Positions 18,027 through 27,142 of a DNA stretch of 64,000 bases are shown in pieces. The number at the start of each line of letters is the position of its first letter. Position 1 is the first letter of the stretch. The notes below the pieces were generated by a model. It searched no databases and was not told where the DNA came from. It saw only the letters and a program-made list of their open reading frames with translations. The position numbers and the translations under genes are program-made. The stretch is from Woeseia sp. (GTDB lineage Bacteria > Pseudomonadota > Gammaproteobacteria > Steroidobacterales > Woeseiaceae), in the NCBI GenBank assembly GCA_021773015.1, contig JAJFKW010000001.1, positions 1,719,305-1,783,304 of the forward strand. Direction: 5' to 3'.

Positions 18027-19238
18027 ATGCCAGACAAAAGCTCCGCACTCAGTAGTCGAAACTACCTGATATATCTTTCCGGCAGCGTCGTTTCGTTGCA
18101 TGGATTATGGATATATCGCGTAGCCCTGGGTTGGTTTGCCTGGCAGCTAACCCATTCCGAATTTTGGGTGGGCGTAGTCGCATTCACGCAATTTGCGCCA
18201 GCGGTCGTTTTTGGCCCGATATTTGGCGTTTTAGCGGATCGCTTTGACCGCCGAGCCGCCTCACTGCTGATCAATGCAACCAGCATCATGAACATGCTGG
18301 TACTGGGGCTGCTGACGGCAACCGGCAAGGCCGATATCAGCGTCTTGGTCATGCTATCGCTAATGCAGGGAACGCTTGATGGTGCGCATATGCCGGTGCG
18401 CATGACAATCGTGCCGAATCTAGTTGATAAAGAAGTGCTGCACAATGCGATTGCGTTGAACTCTATTGCATTTAACGTCTCCAGATTTGTCGGGCCGGCG
18501 CTAGCCGGATTAATCATTAAATGGTTTGGCGTAGCGACTGCCTTTTTTGTCAATGGCGTGACTTATATCGCGTTGGTCATTGCAATGATTCTGGTAACAC
18601 TGAAACCAGCGGCTGAGAAATCCGAGCAATCCGGTGCGGTGTGGGACGAAATGCGAGCCGGCGCCCGCTATGTCATCCAACACACACAGATTCGCGCATT
18701 ACTGATAATTGTGGCATTGGCATCGATATTCGGTCGTGGCGCTTTGGAAATGATGCCGGCTTTCGCGGATTCCGTTTTTGCTGGCGGTAGTACCGCGCTA
18801 GCCATATTGACCTCCGCAATTGGCGCTGGCGCAATCGTATCTGGCGTTGCTCTGTCACGTGGCACGGCTTGGCTAAACATTTCCGTTATTCGGCTAGCCG
18901 TTATTTGCGCCGGCCTGCTGACCGTTCTGCTCGGACTCCTGGATACATTTTGGATAGCCGTGCCTGTTGTCGTAATGCTCGGCGTTATTTTGTCGTTATG
19001 CGGCGTGGGCTCGCAAATACTCATTCAGACCTTAGTCGACGATGACGTTCGCGGGCGAGTTAGTAGCTTCTGGGGCATGATCGCGTTTGGCGGCACTTCC
19101 ATTGGCAGTCTGGCGGTCGGTATTTCGGCTAGCATCTGGGGACTGCAAAACGCTGTCGTCGCAACAGGCGCACTGTGTGCGATTGCAGCACTCATTTCCG
19201 CGCTGATATCAAAACGGCGCGCTGTCAAAGTACAGTAG
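18027..19238 (+). CDS. MFS transporter, EntS/DUF894-like
   Basis: 403 residues with 12 predicted membrane helices. The loop 2-3 motif GVLADRFDRRAAS and the general pattern (SSRNYLIYLSG at the start, LVDDDVRGRVSSFWGM in the second half) resemble the enterobactin-exporter-like group of the major facilitator superfamily. These are usually efflux proteins. No siderophore biosynthesis genes are nearby. Direction and substrate are uncertain. Confidence 0.82.
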   Translation: MPDKSSALSSRNYLIYLSGSVVSLHGLWIYRVALGWFAWQLTHSEFWVGVVAFTQFAPAVVFGPIFGVLADRFDRRAASLLINATSIMNMLVLGLLTATGKADISVLVMLSLMQGTLDGAHMPVRMTIVPNLVDKEVLHNAIALNSIAFNVSRFVGPALAGLIIKWFGVATAFFVNGVTYIALVIAMILVTLKPAAEKSEQSGAVWDEMRAGARYVIQHTQIRALLIIVALASIFGRGALEMMPAFADSVFAGGSTALAILTSAIGAGAIVSGVALSRGTAWLNISVIRLAVICAGLLTVLLGLLDTFWIAVPVVVMLGVILSLCGVGSQILIQTLVDDDVRGRVSSFWGMIAFGGTSIGSLAVGISASIWGLQNAVVATGALCAIAALISALISKRRAVKVQ

Positions 19239-19351
19239 CAAAAGCGCTAATGGCCGCTAGAGGGGGATTCGGTCTGACTAATTGTCGTTGGACCTTGCGC
19301 ACGATCCGCATGAGACCCGTCCGCCAACATATCCCAGCAAAGAGCGTTAAA

Positions 19352-19957
19352 TCAGGCATGCGACCAATTGTTCGGATCGTCCGAATCTCCTGGAGACAGC
19401 CCAATGTCATCACCGGCAAGGTTGATACCCAGTCCGAGCACGGTTCGATTCGCATAATTAAAATAGGCGGCAACCTGATTGATCTCAAGGATCTGTCCAT
19501 CATCAAGGCCCGCATCTCGCATTTCTTGAATATCGGTAACGTCCAGATCGGCAGCATTTGACGTCAGTTTGGCCGCATATTGCAGCCCGGCGAGTTCGCC
19601 ATCAGAAAATGCATCTTCCGGTCGCCGCGCTTCGAGCGCAGCTCGAACAAGCAACGCCCTGCCCTCATCGCCCATCAGTCGCGTCATTCCAGCGAAGTGG
19701 TGCTCGACACAATATTCGCAGCGGTTTAGTGAACTGACGTAAACGCCCACTGTCTCCAAGTACACTTTTGGCAAAACGTTCCGAGAATTATGCAGCACAT
19801 TTTTGTACAGACCCATGTGACCATCAATCGTGTGTGGCCGCAGGCTGTGTGCAAGCATGATATTGTCAACATTGTTGTCAGGCCCCTTGACACGTTCGTA
19901 GATCTTCTTTAGTGCGCCCTCTGCTTCGTCATAGGAAATGGTTTTTATCCAAGTCAT
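19352..19957 (-). CDS. Peroxidase-related AhpD/CMD-fold protein
   Basis: 201 residues, alpha-helical. The redox-active motif is NRCEYCVEHHF (Cys-x2-Cys followed by His two positions later), which matches AhpD-like and carboxymuconolactone decarboxylase-like proteins of the uncharacterised peroxidase-related group. The DGHMGLYKNVLHNSRNVLP helix upstream is typical. Such proteins reduce peroxides with help from a lipoyl or thiol partner; the natural substrate here is unknown. It is cytoplasmic. Confidence 0.82.
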   Translation of the reverse strand: MTWIKTISYDEAEGALKKIYERVKGPDNNVDNIMLAHSLRPHTIDGHMGLYKNVLHNSRNVLPKVYLETVGVYVSSLNRCEYCVEHHFAGMTRLMGDEGRALLVRAALEARRPEDAFSDGELAGLQYAAKLTSNAADLDVTDIQEMRDAGLDDGQILEINQVAAYFNYANRTVLGLGINLAGDDIGLSPGDSDDPNNWSHA

Positions 19958-20023
19958 ATTGTCTTTGCTGCCAAGGCAGCGTCCTCGCGTTCCGCTTCAC
20001 CAATAACTCAAAGAATATCAACA

Positions 20024-21349
20024 TTGATTGACACAATCCGAACTAATCGAATACTGACATTGGCGCTGCCTATCATTGGCGGGATGCTGTCGCAGAATCT
20101 TCTCAATATCGTCGACACCGCTATGGTTGGAAGGCTTGGCGACCCCGCCCTCGCCGCGGTGGGTCTTGGCGGCTTCGTCGTGTTTATGTGTTCGGCACTC
20201 ATACTGGGAATTTCTACCGGTGTGCAGTCGTTGGCCGCCAGAAAAAAGGGTGAGGGCCGCACCGACCGTGCAACCAAGATTTTGAATTCAGCGTTACTCC
20301 TGGTGCTGGCCAGCGCACCGGTGTTTTCTATCGTCCTTATCGCAGTTGTCGAGCCACTTTTCCCGCTGTTAAATAGCGACCCCGACGTTATCGGACACGC
20401 AGTTCCATATTTGCAAATTCGTCTGGCTGCCATTGTTTTTGTCGGCATGAATTTTGCGTTTCGCGGCTACTGGAATGCATTGGATATGTCGCGTCTGTAT
20501 ATGATGACGCTCGTCATCATGCACGCGTGCAATATCATCCTGAACTATGCGCTGATATTCGGTAATTTCGGCGCGCCTGCGCTGGGCGTTGCAGGCGCGG
20601 GACTGGCCACCGCTATCTCCCTGTTTATCGGCACGTCAATCTACTTTTACCTCGGCTTTAAGCACGTAAGAAAAGATGGTTTCTTACACGGCCTCGCATC
20701 CAAAGATGAAGCACAGTCACTCGTGCAGATTTCGCTACCTTCTGGTATCCAACAGTTGTTTTTCGCAGCTGGGTTCGTCGCGTTGTTTTGGATTATCGGC
20801 ATTGTCGGTACCTCTGAACTTGCTGCGGCAAACGTGCTGATTACAGTTACGCTTTTTGCCATCCTGCCCGGCCTCGGTTTGGGTATTGCCTGCACTACAC
20901 TGGTTGGTCAATCGCTCGGCGCCGACGATGCAGAGGACGCGCACCGCTGGGCGTGGGACGTGGCCAAACTCGGCATCATACTATTGACGGTACTGGGTTT
21001 GCCTATGGTTTTAATTCCAGACCTGATATCTGCAATATTTATCCAAGATGAAGCCACCAGGGAGTTAGCGCGTTGGCCGATGCGACTCGTCGGACTCACA
21101 ATGCCGATAGAAGCGCTCGGCTTTGCCTTTATGCAGGGACTGCTTGGTGCGGGTGACGCAAAGCGAGTCATGTTCGTCAGCATCGGCGTGCAGTGGTTCC
21201 TGTTATTGCCAGCCGCCTATTTGGTCGGCCCAGTACTGGGATATGGCCTATTGTTCATCTGGATTCTCCAAGGTTTGTCGCGAGCGTTGCAAACCACTAT
21301 CTTTATGCTTGCCTGGCAAGGAAGGCAATGGCAGTCGATTCAAGTATAG
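20024..21349 (+). CDS. MATE-family multidrug/cation efflux transporter
   Basis: 441 residues, 12 helices in two homologous halves. The start is TTG at 20024; no ATG or GTG gives a full first helix. Family signatures are LPIIGGMLSQNLLNIVDTAMVGRLG at the start of the first half (read in parts: LPIIGGMLSQ, VDTAMVGRLG) and ISLPSGIQQLFFAAGF at the start of the second. Uses a Na+ or H+ gradient to export cationic compounds. It is divergent from the AhpD-like gene. Confidence 0.88.
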   Translation: MIDTIRTNRILTLALPIIGGMLSQNLLNIVDTAMVGRLGDPALAAVGLGGFVVFMCSALILGISTGVQSLAARKKGEGRTDRATKILNSALLLVLASAPVFSIVLIAVVEPLFPLLNSDPDVIGHAVPYLQIRLAAIVFVGMNFAFRGYWNALDMSRLYMMTLVIMHACNIILNYALIFGNFGAPALGVAGAGLATAISLFIGTSIYFYLGFKHVRKDGFLHGLASKDEAQSLVQISLPSGIQQLFFAAGFVALFWIIGIVGTSELAAANVLITVTLFAILPGLGLGIACTTLVGQSLGADDAEDAHRWAWDVAKLGIILLTVLGLPMVLIPDLISAIFIQDEATRELARWPMRLVGLTMPIEALGFAFMQGLLGAGDAKRVMFVSIGVQWFLLLPAAYLVGPVLGYGLLFIWILQGLSRALQTTIFMLAWQGRQWQSIQV

Positions 21350-21388
21350 CCGCCATTTGAAAAGCAGTCGAAACTTCGCTCCGCTCAT

Positions 21389-22498
21389 TTACGCTTGTAC
21401 CGGCTGTTCGTCTTTCTCCGCACGGTCTTTCTCTGCGCGCTTCGCGAGGGCGTATTCGGCATCGCGCTCCGAGCCCAATAAAACAGCAATCCACTGTGTT
21501 CGATCATTGCTTTCCAGCGCCAATTTCAAAGTCATCGTCAGCGGCACGGACAGCAACATTCCAACCGGTCCAAATACCCAACCCCAAAACACCAAGCCAA
21601 TAAATATGACCAGCGGCGAAATTCCGACGCCGTAGCCCATCAGTCTTGGCTCAATCATATTGCCGACCAGCATATTCACAGCGATAAATCCGATAGCAGT
21701 CGTTCCCGCCTCTGCCGGCCCCAATTGAATTAAAGCCAATAACACAGCCGGAACTGCCGCAATGATCGAACCGATCGTTGGGATGTAATTCAATAAAAAT
21801 GCCAGCATGGCCCAAAGCAATGGAAAGTCGACACCAATCAGCCACGTCATGACGCCCACGACCAGACCGGTCACCATGCTGACCGCGGTCTTGATCCCTA
21901 AATACCGACCGAGATTATTCAGGAATAACCTTGCGCGCTGAAACGAATCCGCACCAGTCCCAAGTGCCGCCCGAATTTTTGTTTGCAAACTCGATGCTTC
22001 CAGTAGAATGAAAATCATCGTGAACAAGATCAGAAAAGTATTGGTCAGTACACCGGACAGCGCATTAAGCAATGACGCTGCCATACCCATCGCTCGCCCA
22101 GGGTTGATAAATTCACCGATCGTAGCAACAGAAATCTCGTCATCCACGAATCTCTGCACAAACTCCAGCATGCTGCGTGTAATCGAATCAAGTCTTGCCT
22201 GATACTCTGGCAGTCCGGCGGTAAACTTGGCGATAGATGAGCCGACAATTGAGCCCACCATAGCCAGAAAAAACATTAGGGCGAACACGACTGACAACGC
22301 GGCAATTACAGATGGTACCTTATGCGCCTGCAGCCAAAGCATTGGGCGGACAGTGATCAGCGCGAAGAAAATCGCTAGCAAGAACGGTACCAGCAGCAGT
22401 TTAGCTGCTTGCATACCGAATATTATTACTATCACCGCAGCTATCGTGACAACTGCGCTGGTTTTCCTCATCACTTGATCGGTCACTGAATCTCCCAC
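21389..22498 (-). CDS. AI-2E-family (PerM/TqsA-like) membrane transporter
   Basis: 369 residues with about eight membrane segments and the family's central soluble-looking stretch (PEYQARLDSITRSM, about residues 95-110). The C-terminal half contains the PTIGSIIAAVPAVLLAL and GNMIEPRLMGYGVGISPL segments typical of the family. Members export autoinducer-2 or act as Na+/H+ antiporters; the role here is not determined. The last ~25 residues are charged and probably cytoplasmic. It converges with the MATE gene with a 39-base gap. Confidence 0.88.
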   Translation of the reverse strand: MGDSVTDQVMRKTSAVVTIAAVIVIIFGMQAAKLLLVPFLLAIFFALITVRPMLWLQAHKVPSVIAALSVVFALMFFLAMVGSIVGSSIAKFTAGLPEYQARLDSITRSMLEFVQRFVDDEISVATIGEFINPGRAMGMAASLLNALSGVLTNTFLILFTMIFILLEASSLQTKIRAALGTGADSFQRARLFLNNLGRYLGIKTAVSMVTGLVVGVMTWLIGVDFPLLWAMLAFLLNYIPTIGSIIAAVPAVLLALIQLGPAEAGTTAIGFIAVNMLVGNMIEPRLMGYGVGISPLVIFIGLVFWGWVFGPVGMLLSVPLTMTLKLALESNDRTQWIAVLLGSERDAEYALAKRAEKDRAEKDEQPVQA

Positions 22499-22571
22499 TC
22501 AGCTAATGTACATACGCGATATTCGCGACAACTCTATCATGCATCGTCATTTCAGTGCGCTGGTCGACGAG

Positions 22572-23207
22572 CTAGGACCGTATTCGACACGCCCATGTCA
22601 CCGCAAATGCAGCAACGAATGCCAGCAGAGCAACGAAACTTGCAACACGAGTCGTTAGATAGGACGAACGATAAAACGAATCGCTAACGCCGGGTACACT
22701 CCACAGATCACCGCTACCTGATCCGACCACCAGTTGGCCACGCATGCCCTTTTCCATGTGCTGGGCCATGTCGCAGTGTATTAAATAATTCTTGTCTTCC
22801 CCGGGAACGATAAACGTGCCAGTCATCGTCTGCCCACCCATCGCCTCGATATGAAACATGCCGGCCGGGTACAGATACTTTGGCAACCCGTGCACCATCC
22901 ATTGATGGCGAATTTGATCCTCGTTGACGAATTTCACCGTTACTCGACTACAAGGCGCGACTGTGACGTCCGTTTCGCTCATGCCGAATATGGTGCCGGG
23001 TATATCATTCGCATACTTTCGCCCAGCAAAAATCTCGAACTCGTGTTCGGCCTCTATTTTTTCACAATCTCGCGGCAAATTTTCCGTGTTTTCATTCATA
23101 ACAACACCGGACTTATCGACCGTCATTTTGTGGTGTTCGTGTTCAGCATGATTCTGCGCAAACGCCCCCGCAACCGCCAATAAAAGCACTAGCGGCAATA
23201 AACGCAT
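22572..23207 (-). CDS. Membrane-anchored cupredoxin, partner of the multicopper oxidase
   Basis: 211 residues. Signal peptide at 1-17 is followed by a His-rich stretch (NHAEHEHHK). The cupredoxin domain carries a type 1 copper site: His101 or His106 in RHQWMVH and then Cys145-x4-His150-x4-Met155 in IHCDMAQHMEKGM. A C-terminal helix (~188-206) anchors it in the membrane with the copper domain outside. The ATG at 23207 lies directly after the oxidase stop, so the two are cotranscribed. Probably an electron carrier or copper chaperone for the oxidase. Confidence 0.82.
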   Translation of the reverse strand: MRLLPLVLLLAVAGAFAQNHAEHEHHKMTVDKSGVVMNENTENLPRDCEKIEAEHEFEIFAGRKYANDIPGTIFGMSETDVTVAPCSRVTVKFVNEDQIRHQWMVHGLPKYLYPAGMFHIEAMGGQTMTGTFIVPGEDKNYLIHCDMAQHMEKGMRGQLVVGSGSGDLWSVPGVSDSFYRSSYLTTRVASFVALLAFVAAFAVTWACRIRS

Positions 23208-23208
23208 A

Positions 23209-24879
23209 TTAGGATTTCGCGCGTCGCAGCACGGAGGCCGCCAATACGCCGAGCGCGATCGCAAAAATAACGATGCGCAACAACAGGCGGAGATCCACAC
23301 CCGCCTCCGAAAGTAAGCCTGGCATATAGCTTTCCCACACCGGAATTTCCTTGCGATAGTACTTCTCGGTGAAGTAATTATCCCACGCAACGCCTTGCGT
23401 TTTTGGCCAGCCCGAATCGTCGAGATAGTCGGCATACGTAATCGCACTGATGTTACCGCCGGGCCCAATGCCATCCGTCGTCACGCCACTATATTGATGG
23501 TCATGATACGGCCAAATTCCGGGTCCGTAGGCGTGCAGCCCGTCATTTTCAAACCGCAAATCCAAATCGACACGCTGTGACGTTGCCAACCAAACAACGT
23601 CCTGCGGCGCACGCGCAGCAACCGGTAGTATCGCGCCATCGCGATCCGTAACTGTAAATTTATGCCCGTGGGTATGCAGTGCAATGCCTTTTCCACCGCC
23701 GTTGACCACGCGTAATTTTACTTTCTCCCCTTCATTGGCTACGACCAATGACTCCCTGAAGGTGTACGGAAACGACCGTCCATTGAGAACGAAGTAGTCG
23801 GTAGTTGCATCCGTTATGTCGTAGTCTCTATGCATAGACTTTGTCACCAAGCGCGGATCGTTGCTTTGTTGTATGCGCTCACTAAGCTCCTTGTCCAGAT
23901 CGAGGTAATGCAAATCGTACTCGCTGTCGTATTTCTCTCGCGATGCAACCGAAGGAGCGCGCACAAAACCAGCGCCAATATTCATCGTCTGCAAAGTATT
24001 GTTCGGACGGTTTTCCTCGATAATGAAAAGGCCCTGCAGACCCATCATGACATGCACATGGGGCTGTACGTGGCAGTGGTAGAACATTGTGCCCGTATGG
24101 CGCGGTTGTAGTTCGTAACTGCGCGCGGTTCCGGGCAACACCGGAATTTCGCTGGTGATGGGTACGCCGTCATTGCCTTCTCCGGACGCATCGGTGAAGC
24201 CGTGATCTGCACCGTGCAGATGCAAAGTGTGTGGCATATAGTGGCTGTTCTCGAGCGTTATTCGTACTGAATCGCCTTCCTCTACACGGATTGCCGGTGA
24301 AGGTAAGCGCAGCGAATTTCTCGCAATATTCGATTCAAAATTTTCCACCGCCATACCAACAAATTTAGGCGCAAATACCCAAAGGCCCGGACGGATACCG
24401 GGCGCGATATCGTATTGTGTTACTGGATTGCCAGAGGTATTGGAACCACCGTTTAGTTCGGCAACTTCCAGCCTTATGTGTATCTCATCGGGGTCGCCGT
24501 CGCCGTCTAGGTCGCGCCCCTTCTCAACCGCGTCTGGTGTAAGACCGCTCTTGGAAAGCGTGTCCTGCGATACATTATTCGTGCCTTTGACAACCGCAGC
24601 CACAATATAGGGATTGTCGGCGACGCACGGCGCTGACGCTTGAATGTCGACGCCTTCAATTTGAAACGCATTGCGCCACCCGGACGGATCCGGTGGGCAG
24701 AATCCCTCTGCTTGAACGGCTTGCGGATCCTTGGAAGCGGGCAACGGCCGATAATCGGCGGCCCCGAACCAGCGCGTCATCTGCAGCTTCACGCTCATTG
24801 GATACCATTGTGGTGGCCACACGAGTAACGCGACGACCAGCGCAGATATCCAAATTCCGTGTTTTTTCAAAAATTGCAT
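23209..24879 (-). CDS. Multicopper oxidase with the type 1 copper site in the N-terminal domain
   Basis: 556 residues with an N-terminal helix (~9-22) and a C-terminal helix (~530-550). Copper motifs: HLH at 220-222, HCH at 268-270 with His274 and Met279 forming a type 1 site (Cys269), HTHGH about residue 400, and HDH about residue 475. The last HxH lacks the Cys found in ordinary three-domain laccases, so the type 1 copper is predicted in the first copper domain and the C-terminal domain supplies only trinuclear ligands. An EF-hand-like DLDGDGDPDE lies at ~123-132. The start overlaps the upstream gene's stop (TGATG). Substrate unknown; metal, phenol or nitrite-type chemistry are all possible. 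Confidence 0.85.
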   Translation of the reverse strand: MQFLKKHGIWISALVVALLVWPPQWYPMSVKLQMTRWFGAADYRPLPASKDPQAVQAEGFCPPDPSGWRNAFQIEGVDIQASAPCVADNPYIVAAVVKGTNNVSQDTLSKSGLTPDAVEKGRDLDGDGDPDEIHIRLEVAELNGGSNTSGNPVTQYDIAPGIRPGLWVFAPKFVGMAVENFESNIARNSLRLPSPAIRVEEGDSVRITLENSHYMPHTLHLHGADHGFTDASGEGNDGVPITSEIPVLPGTARSYELQPRHTGTMFYHCHVQPHVHVMMGLQGLFIIEENRPNNTLQTMNIGAGFVRAPSVASREKYDSEYDLHYLDLDKELSERIQQSNDPRLVTKSMHRDYDITDATTDYFVLNGRSFPYTFRESLVVANEGEKVKLRVVNGGGKGIALHTHGHKFTVTDRDGAILPVAARAPQDVVWLATSQRVDLDLRFENDGLHAYGPGIWPYHDHQYSGVTTDGIGPGGNISAITYADYLDDSGWPKTQGVAWDNYFTEKYYRKEIPVWESYMPGLLSEAGVDLRLLLRIVIFAIALGVLAASVLRRAKS

Positions 24880-25499
24880 CAGTCATTGCCACTAGTGTCG
24901 CGCATCGATGCGTAAGCATACCGGATGATCAGCACAAACAATGTGGCTGCCAACAAATACAGCATCCAATAAGGAAATGCGCTTCGGCCAACAGTGAACG
25001 GGAATACTGCGCTATAGGTATTGTCGTTCGTTGGATGCCCAGCGGTTACGACGCCGATATATTCTCCGCGCTGCAAGAATTTGAAATCGACACGATACGA
25101 CCCATTCGATGCAATTGCTGGCTCGCGATAAAACACCGTATGGCTATCGAGGTTTTCAATCGCCTGAACTTGCTCCAAACGAACAAATTCACCGGCCCCC
25201 GTCACATCATTGATAATACGAAAATCAACTGGCACTTCGCGCAGGCTACTATGCAAATAGTCCAGCACAAAAAGCGTTTCGCCAGTGTCCGGCAGGTCTT
25301 CACAATATTCCGTATTGCCGCTCGTATTCGGTTGATAGGCCGTGAAATGCGCATCATAAAAGCCGATTTCAATGATGCAAATATCGTCTCTCAATATGAC
25401 GCCACCGCCCGCAAATACCGCGCCTGAAGTTAGCGCCAATAGCAGCAATGTCACAAAACACGCGTTGCGACTGCAACGACGCCAACAAGACAATTCCAT
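24879..25499 (-). CDS. Secreted membrane-anchored protein of unknown function, upstream of the multicopper oxidase
   Basis: 206 residues. Signal peptide (about 13-30), then a beta-rich periplasmic domain of ~140 residues, then one C-terminal helix (~177-195) and a short cytoplasmic tail. I do not recognise a domain. The periplasmic part contains three Cys, including one in DICIIEIGFY and one in TEYCEDLP that could form a disulfide. Its stop overlaps the oxidase start by one base, so the three genes 24879-22572 form one unit. It may be an assembly or binding partner of the oxidase. Confidence 0.7.
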   Translation of the reverse strand: MELSCWRRCSRNACFVTLLLLALTSGAVFAGGGVILRDDICIIEIGFYDAHFTAYQPNTSGNTEYCEDLPDTGETLFVLDYLHSSLREVPVDFRIINDVTGAGEFVRLEQVQAIENLDSHTVFYREPAIASNGSYRVDFKFLQRGEYIGVVTAGHPTNDNTYSAVFPFTVGRSAFPYWMLYLLAATLFVLIIRYAYASMRDTSGND

Positions 25500-25527
25500 G
25501 ATTTACACAGCTTGTAGGCAACCCTAC

Positions 25528-26988
25528 TTACGCAGCCTCCGGCACAGCCGTTTCTTCCGACGACGAAATGGTAAATCCGGTAAATCCGTAAATGATCGAA
25601 ATCAACGGATTGACTAAATTTAGAAACGCAAATGGCAGATACGCGAGTGTAGCAACGCCAAGCGTTGCTGCCATGTAGGCGCCGCAGGTATTCCACGGCA
25701 CCAGCGGCGATGTCAACGTTCCAGCATCCTCGATGACTCGAGACAAATTCTTCGGGTCTATGTTCCGACGCTGAAACTCGGCCTTATACATTTTTCCAGG
25801 CAACACAATCGCAATATACTGGTCTGCCGCCACGATGTTGATACCGATGCAGCTAAAGACGACAGTCATGATCAACGAGCCGGTGGACTTCGCTGCTTTG
25901 AGTGCTGAGTCGATTAGACGCATTAGGAATCCGGCGTGCTCAAGTATTGCGCCATAGCTTAGCGCCGAAAGAATCAACCAAATGACGTTGAGCATGCTAC
26001 TCATGCCGCCGCGACTAAGTAAGCTATCAACCTCTTCGACACCGGTTGATGCCGAGTAGCCATTGGAGAAAGACAGCAAAATTCCTTTTGCGATTGCGAA
26101 GGGGCGTGACAACTCAGGAGAATCTGCATAACTGATTACGGCTTCTGGCTGCAGAATTGCCGCCAGCACGCCGCCGACCAGTGCTCCGAATAAGATCGTC
26201 GGTACCGGCGGCGCTTTTCTATAAGCGAGATAAAACACGATGGCCAACGGTAACAATGCCATCACGGAAATATTAAATTGGCCGGCAAGCGTCGCTTTCA
26301 ATTGCGCCAGAGCGGCAATGTCTGCGCTGGTTTCAATTCCTAGTCCGAGAATTGTAAACAGAATTAGCGCAATGACGAAAGATGGCCCAGTGGTCCAAGC
26401 CATGTGACGAATATGGGTAAACAAATCCGTACCGGTAACCGCGGGTGCTAAGTTTGTTGAATCCGACAGCGGCGACATTTTGTCACCGAAATAGGCTCCT
26501 GAAATTATTGCACCGGCAGTAATTGGCAGTGATAGGCCAAGCCCGCCGGCAACGCCAACCAGGGCAACGCCCAATGTTCCAGCTACGGTCCAGGAACTGC
26601 CAATAGCTAACGACGCCACTGCGCAAATCACACACGCTGCCGCGTAAAACCAAGCAGGGTTCAGTAGATCGAGTCCGTAGTAGATTAACGAAGGGACTGT
26701 CCCCGAAAGTAACCAGCTACCAATCAATGCTCCAACCGATAGCAAGATGAGAATCGCGCCCATCGCGGTGCTAATGCCGGCAATAATCGCCTTGAGAATA
26801 TCGGCCCACAGGAAACCGTTTTTTATGGCCACCAGGCTCGCAATGGCCGCGCCCATCGTCAAAACAATCTGATTGGGACCCGATGAGGAGTTGTCGCCAA
26901 ACAAATAAACTGAAAACGCCAACATTACAATCAATGCCAGGACCGGAATCAACGCATCGATTAATGTGGGGCTTTTTGTCTCTGCCAT
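25528..26988 (-). CDS. nhaC: NhaC-family Na+/H+ antiporter
   Basis: 486 residues, 11-12 membrane helices. The NhaC pattern is clear: ASLAIGSSWTVAGTLGVAL, then GAIISGAYFGDKMSPLSDSTNLAP, and later SRVIEDAGTLTSPLVPWNTCGAYMA (in parts EDAGTLTSPL, VPWNTCGAYM). Exchanges cytoplasmic Na+ for H+, or dicarboxylates/amino acids in some relatives (for example malate-lactate MleN). AAGGG lies ten bases before ATG and a probable promoter lies upstream. With the oxaloacetate decarboxylase pump this fits an organism that uses a sodium gradient. Confidence 0.87.
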   Translation of the reverse strand: MAETKSPTLIDALIPVLALIVMLAFSVYLFGDNSSSGPNQIVLTMGAAIASLVAIKNGFLWADILKAIIAGISTAMGAILILLSVGALIGSWLLSGTVPSLIYYGLDLLNPAWFYAAACVICAVASLAIGSSWTVAGTLGVALVGVAGGLGLSLPITAGAIISGAYFGDKMSPLSDSTNLAPAVTGTDLFTHIRHMAWTTGPSFVIALILFTILGLGIETSADIAALAQLKATLAGQFNISVMALLPLAIVFYLAYRKAPPVPTILFGALVGGVLAAILQPEAVISYADSPELSRPFAIAKGILLSFSNGYSASTGVEEVDSLLSRGGMSSMLNVIWLILSALSYGAILEHAGFLMRLIDSALKAAKSTGSLIMTVVFSCIGINIVAADQYIAIVLPGKMYKAEFQRRNIDPKNLSRVIEDAGTLTSPLVPWNTCGAYMAATLGVATLAYLPFAFLNLVNPLISIIYGFTGFTISSSEETAVPEAA

Positions 26989-27018
26989 CTGGATTCGCCC
27001 TTCTTCTAATTAGCAAGC

Positions 27019-27048
27019 ATTATACAGTTCTGCTGATCGTTCGGTCAT
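27019..27048 (-). promoter_or_regulatory. Predicted sigma-70 promoter of nhaC
   Basis: On the minus strand a perfect TATAAT (27019-27024) lies 18 bases after ATGACC (27043-27048; four of six matches to TTGACA). It ends about 30 bases before the nhaC start codon. Confidence 0.5.
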
Positions 27049-27142
27049 TTGAGCGTGACCCGGTGCGACCAATATGGTCGCCCGCTCATCTAAAGAATAA
27101 AGAGGGAGCGCACTCTTCATCCATCACGGCGATAATTTTGCC

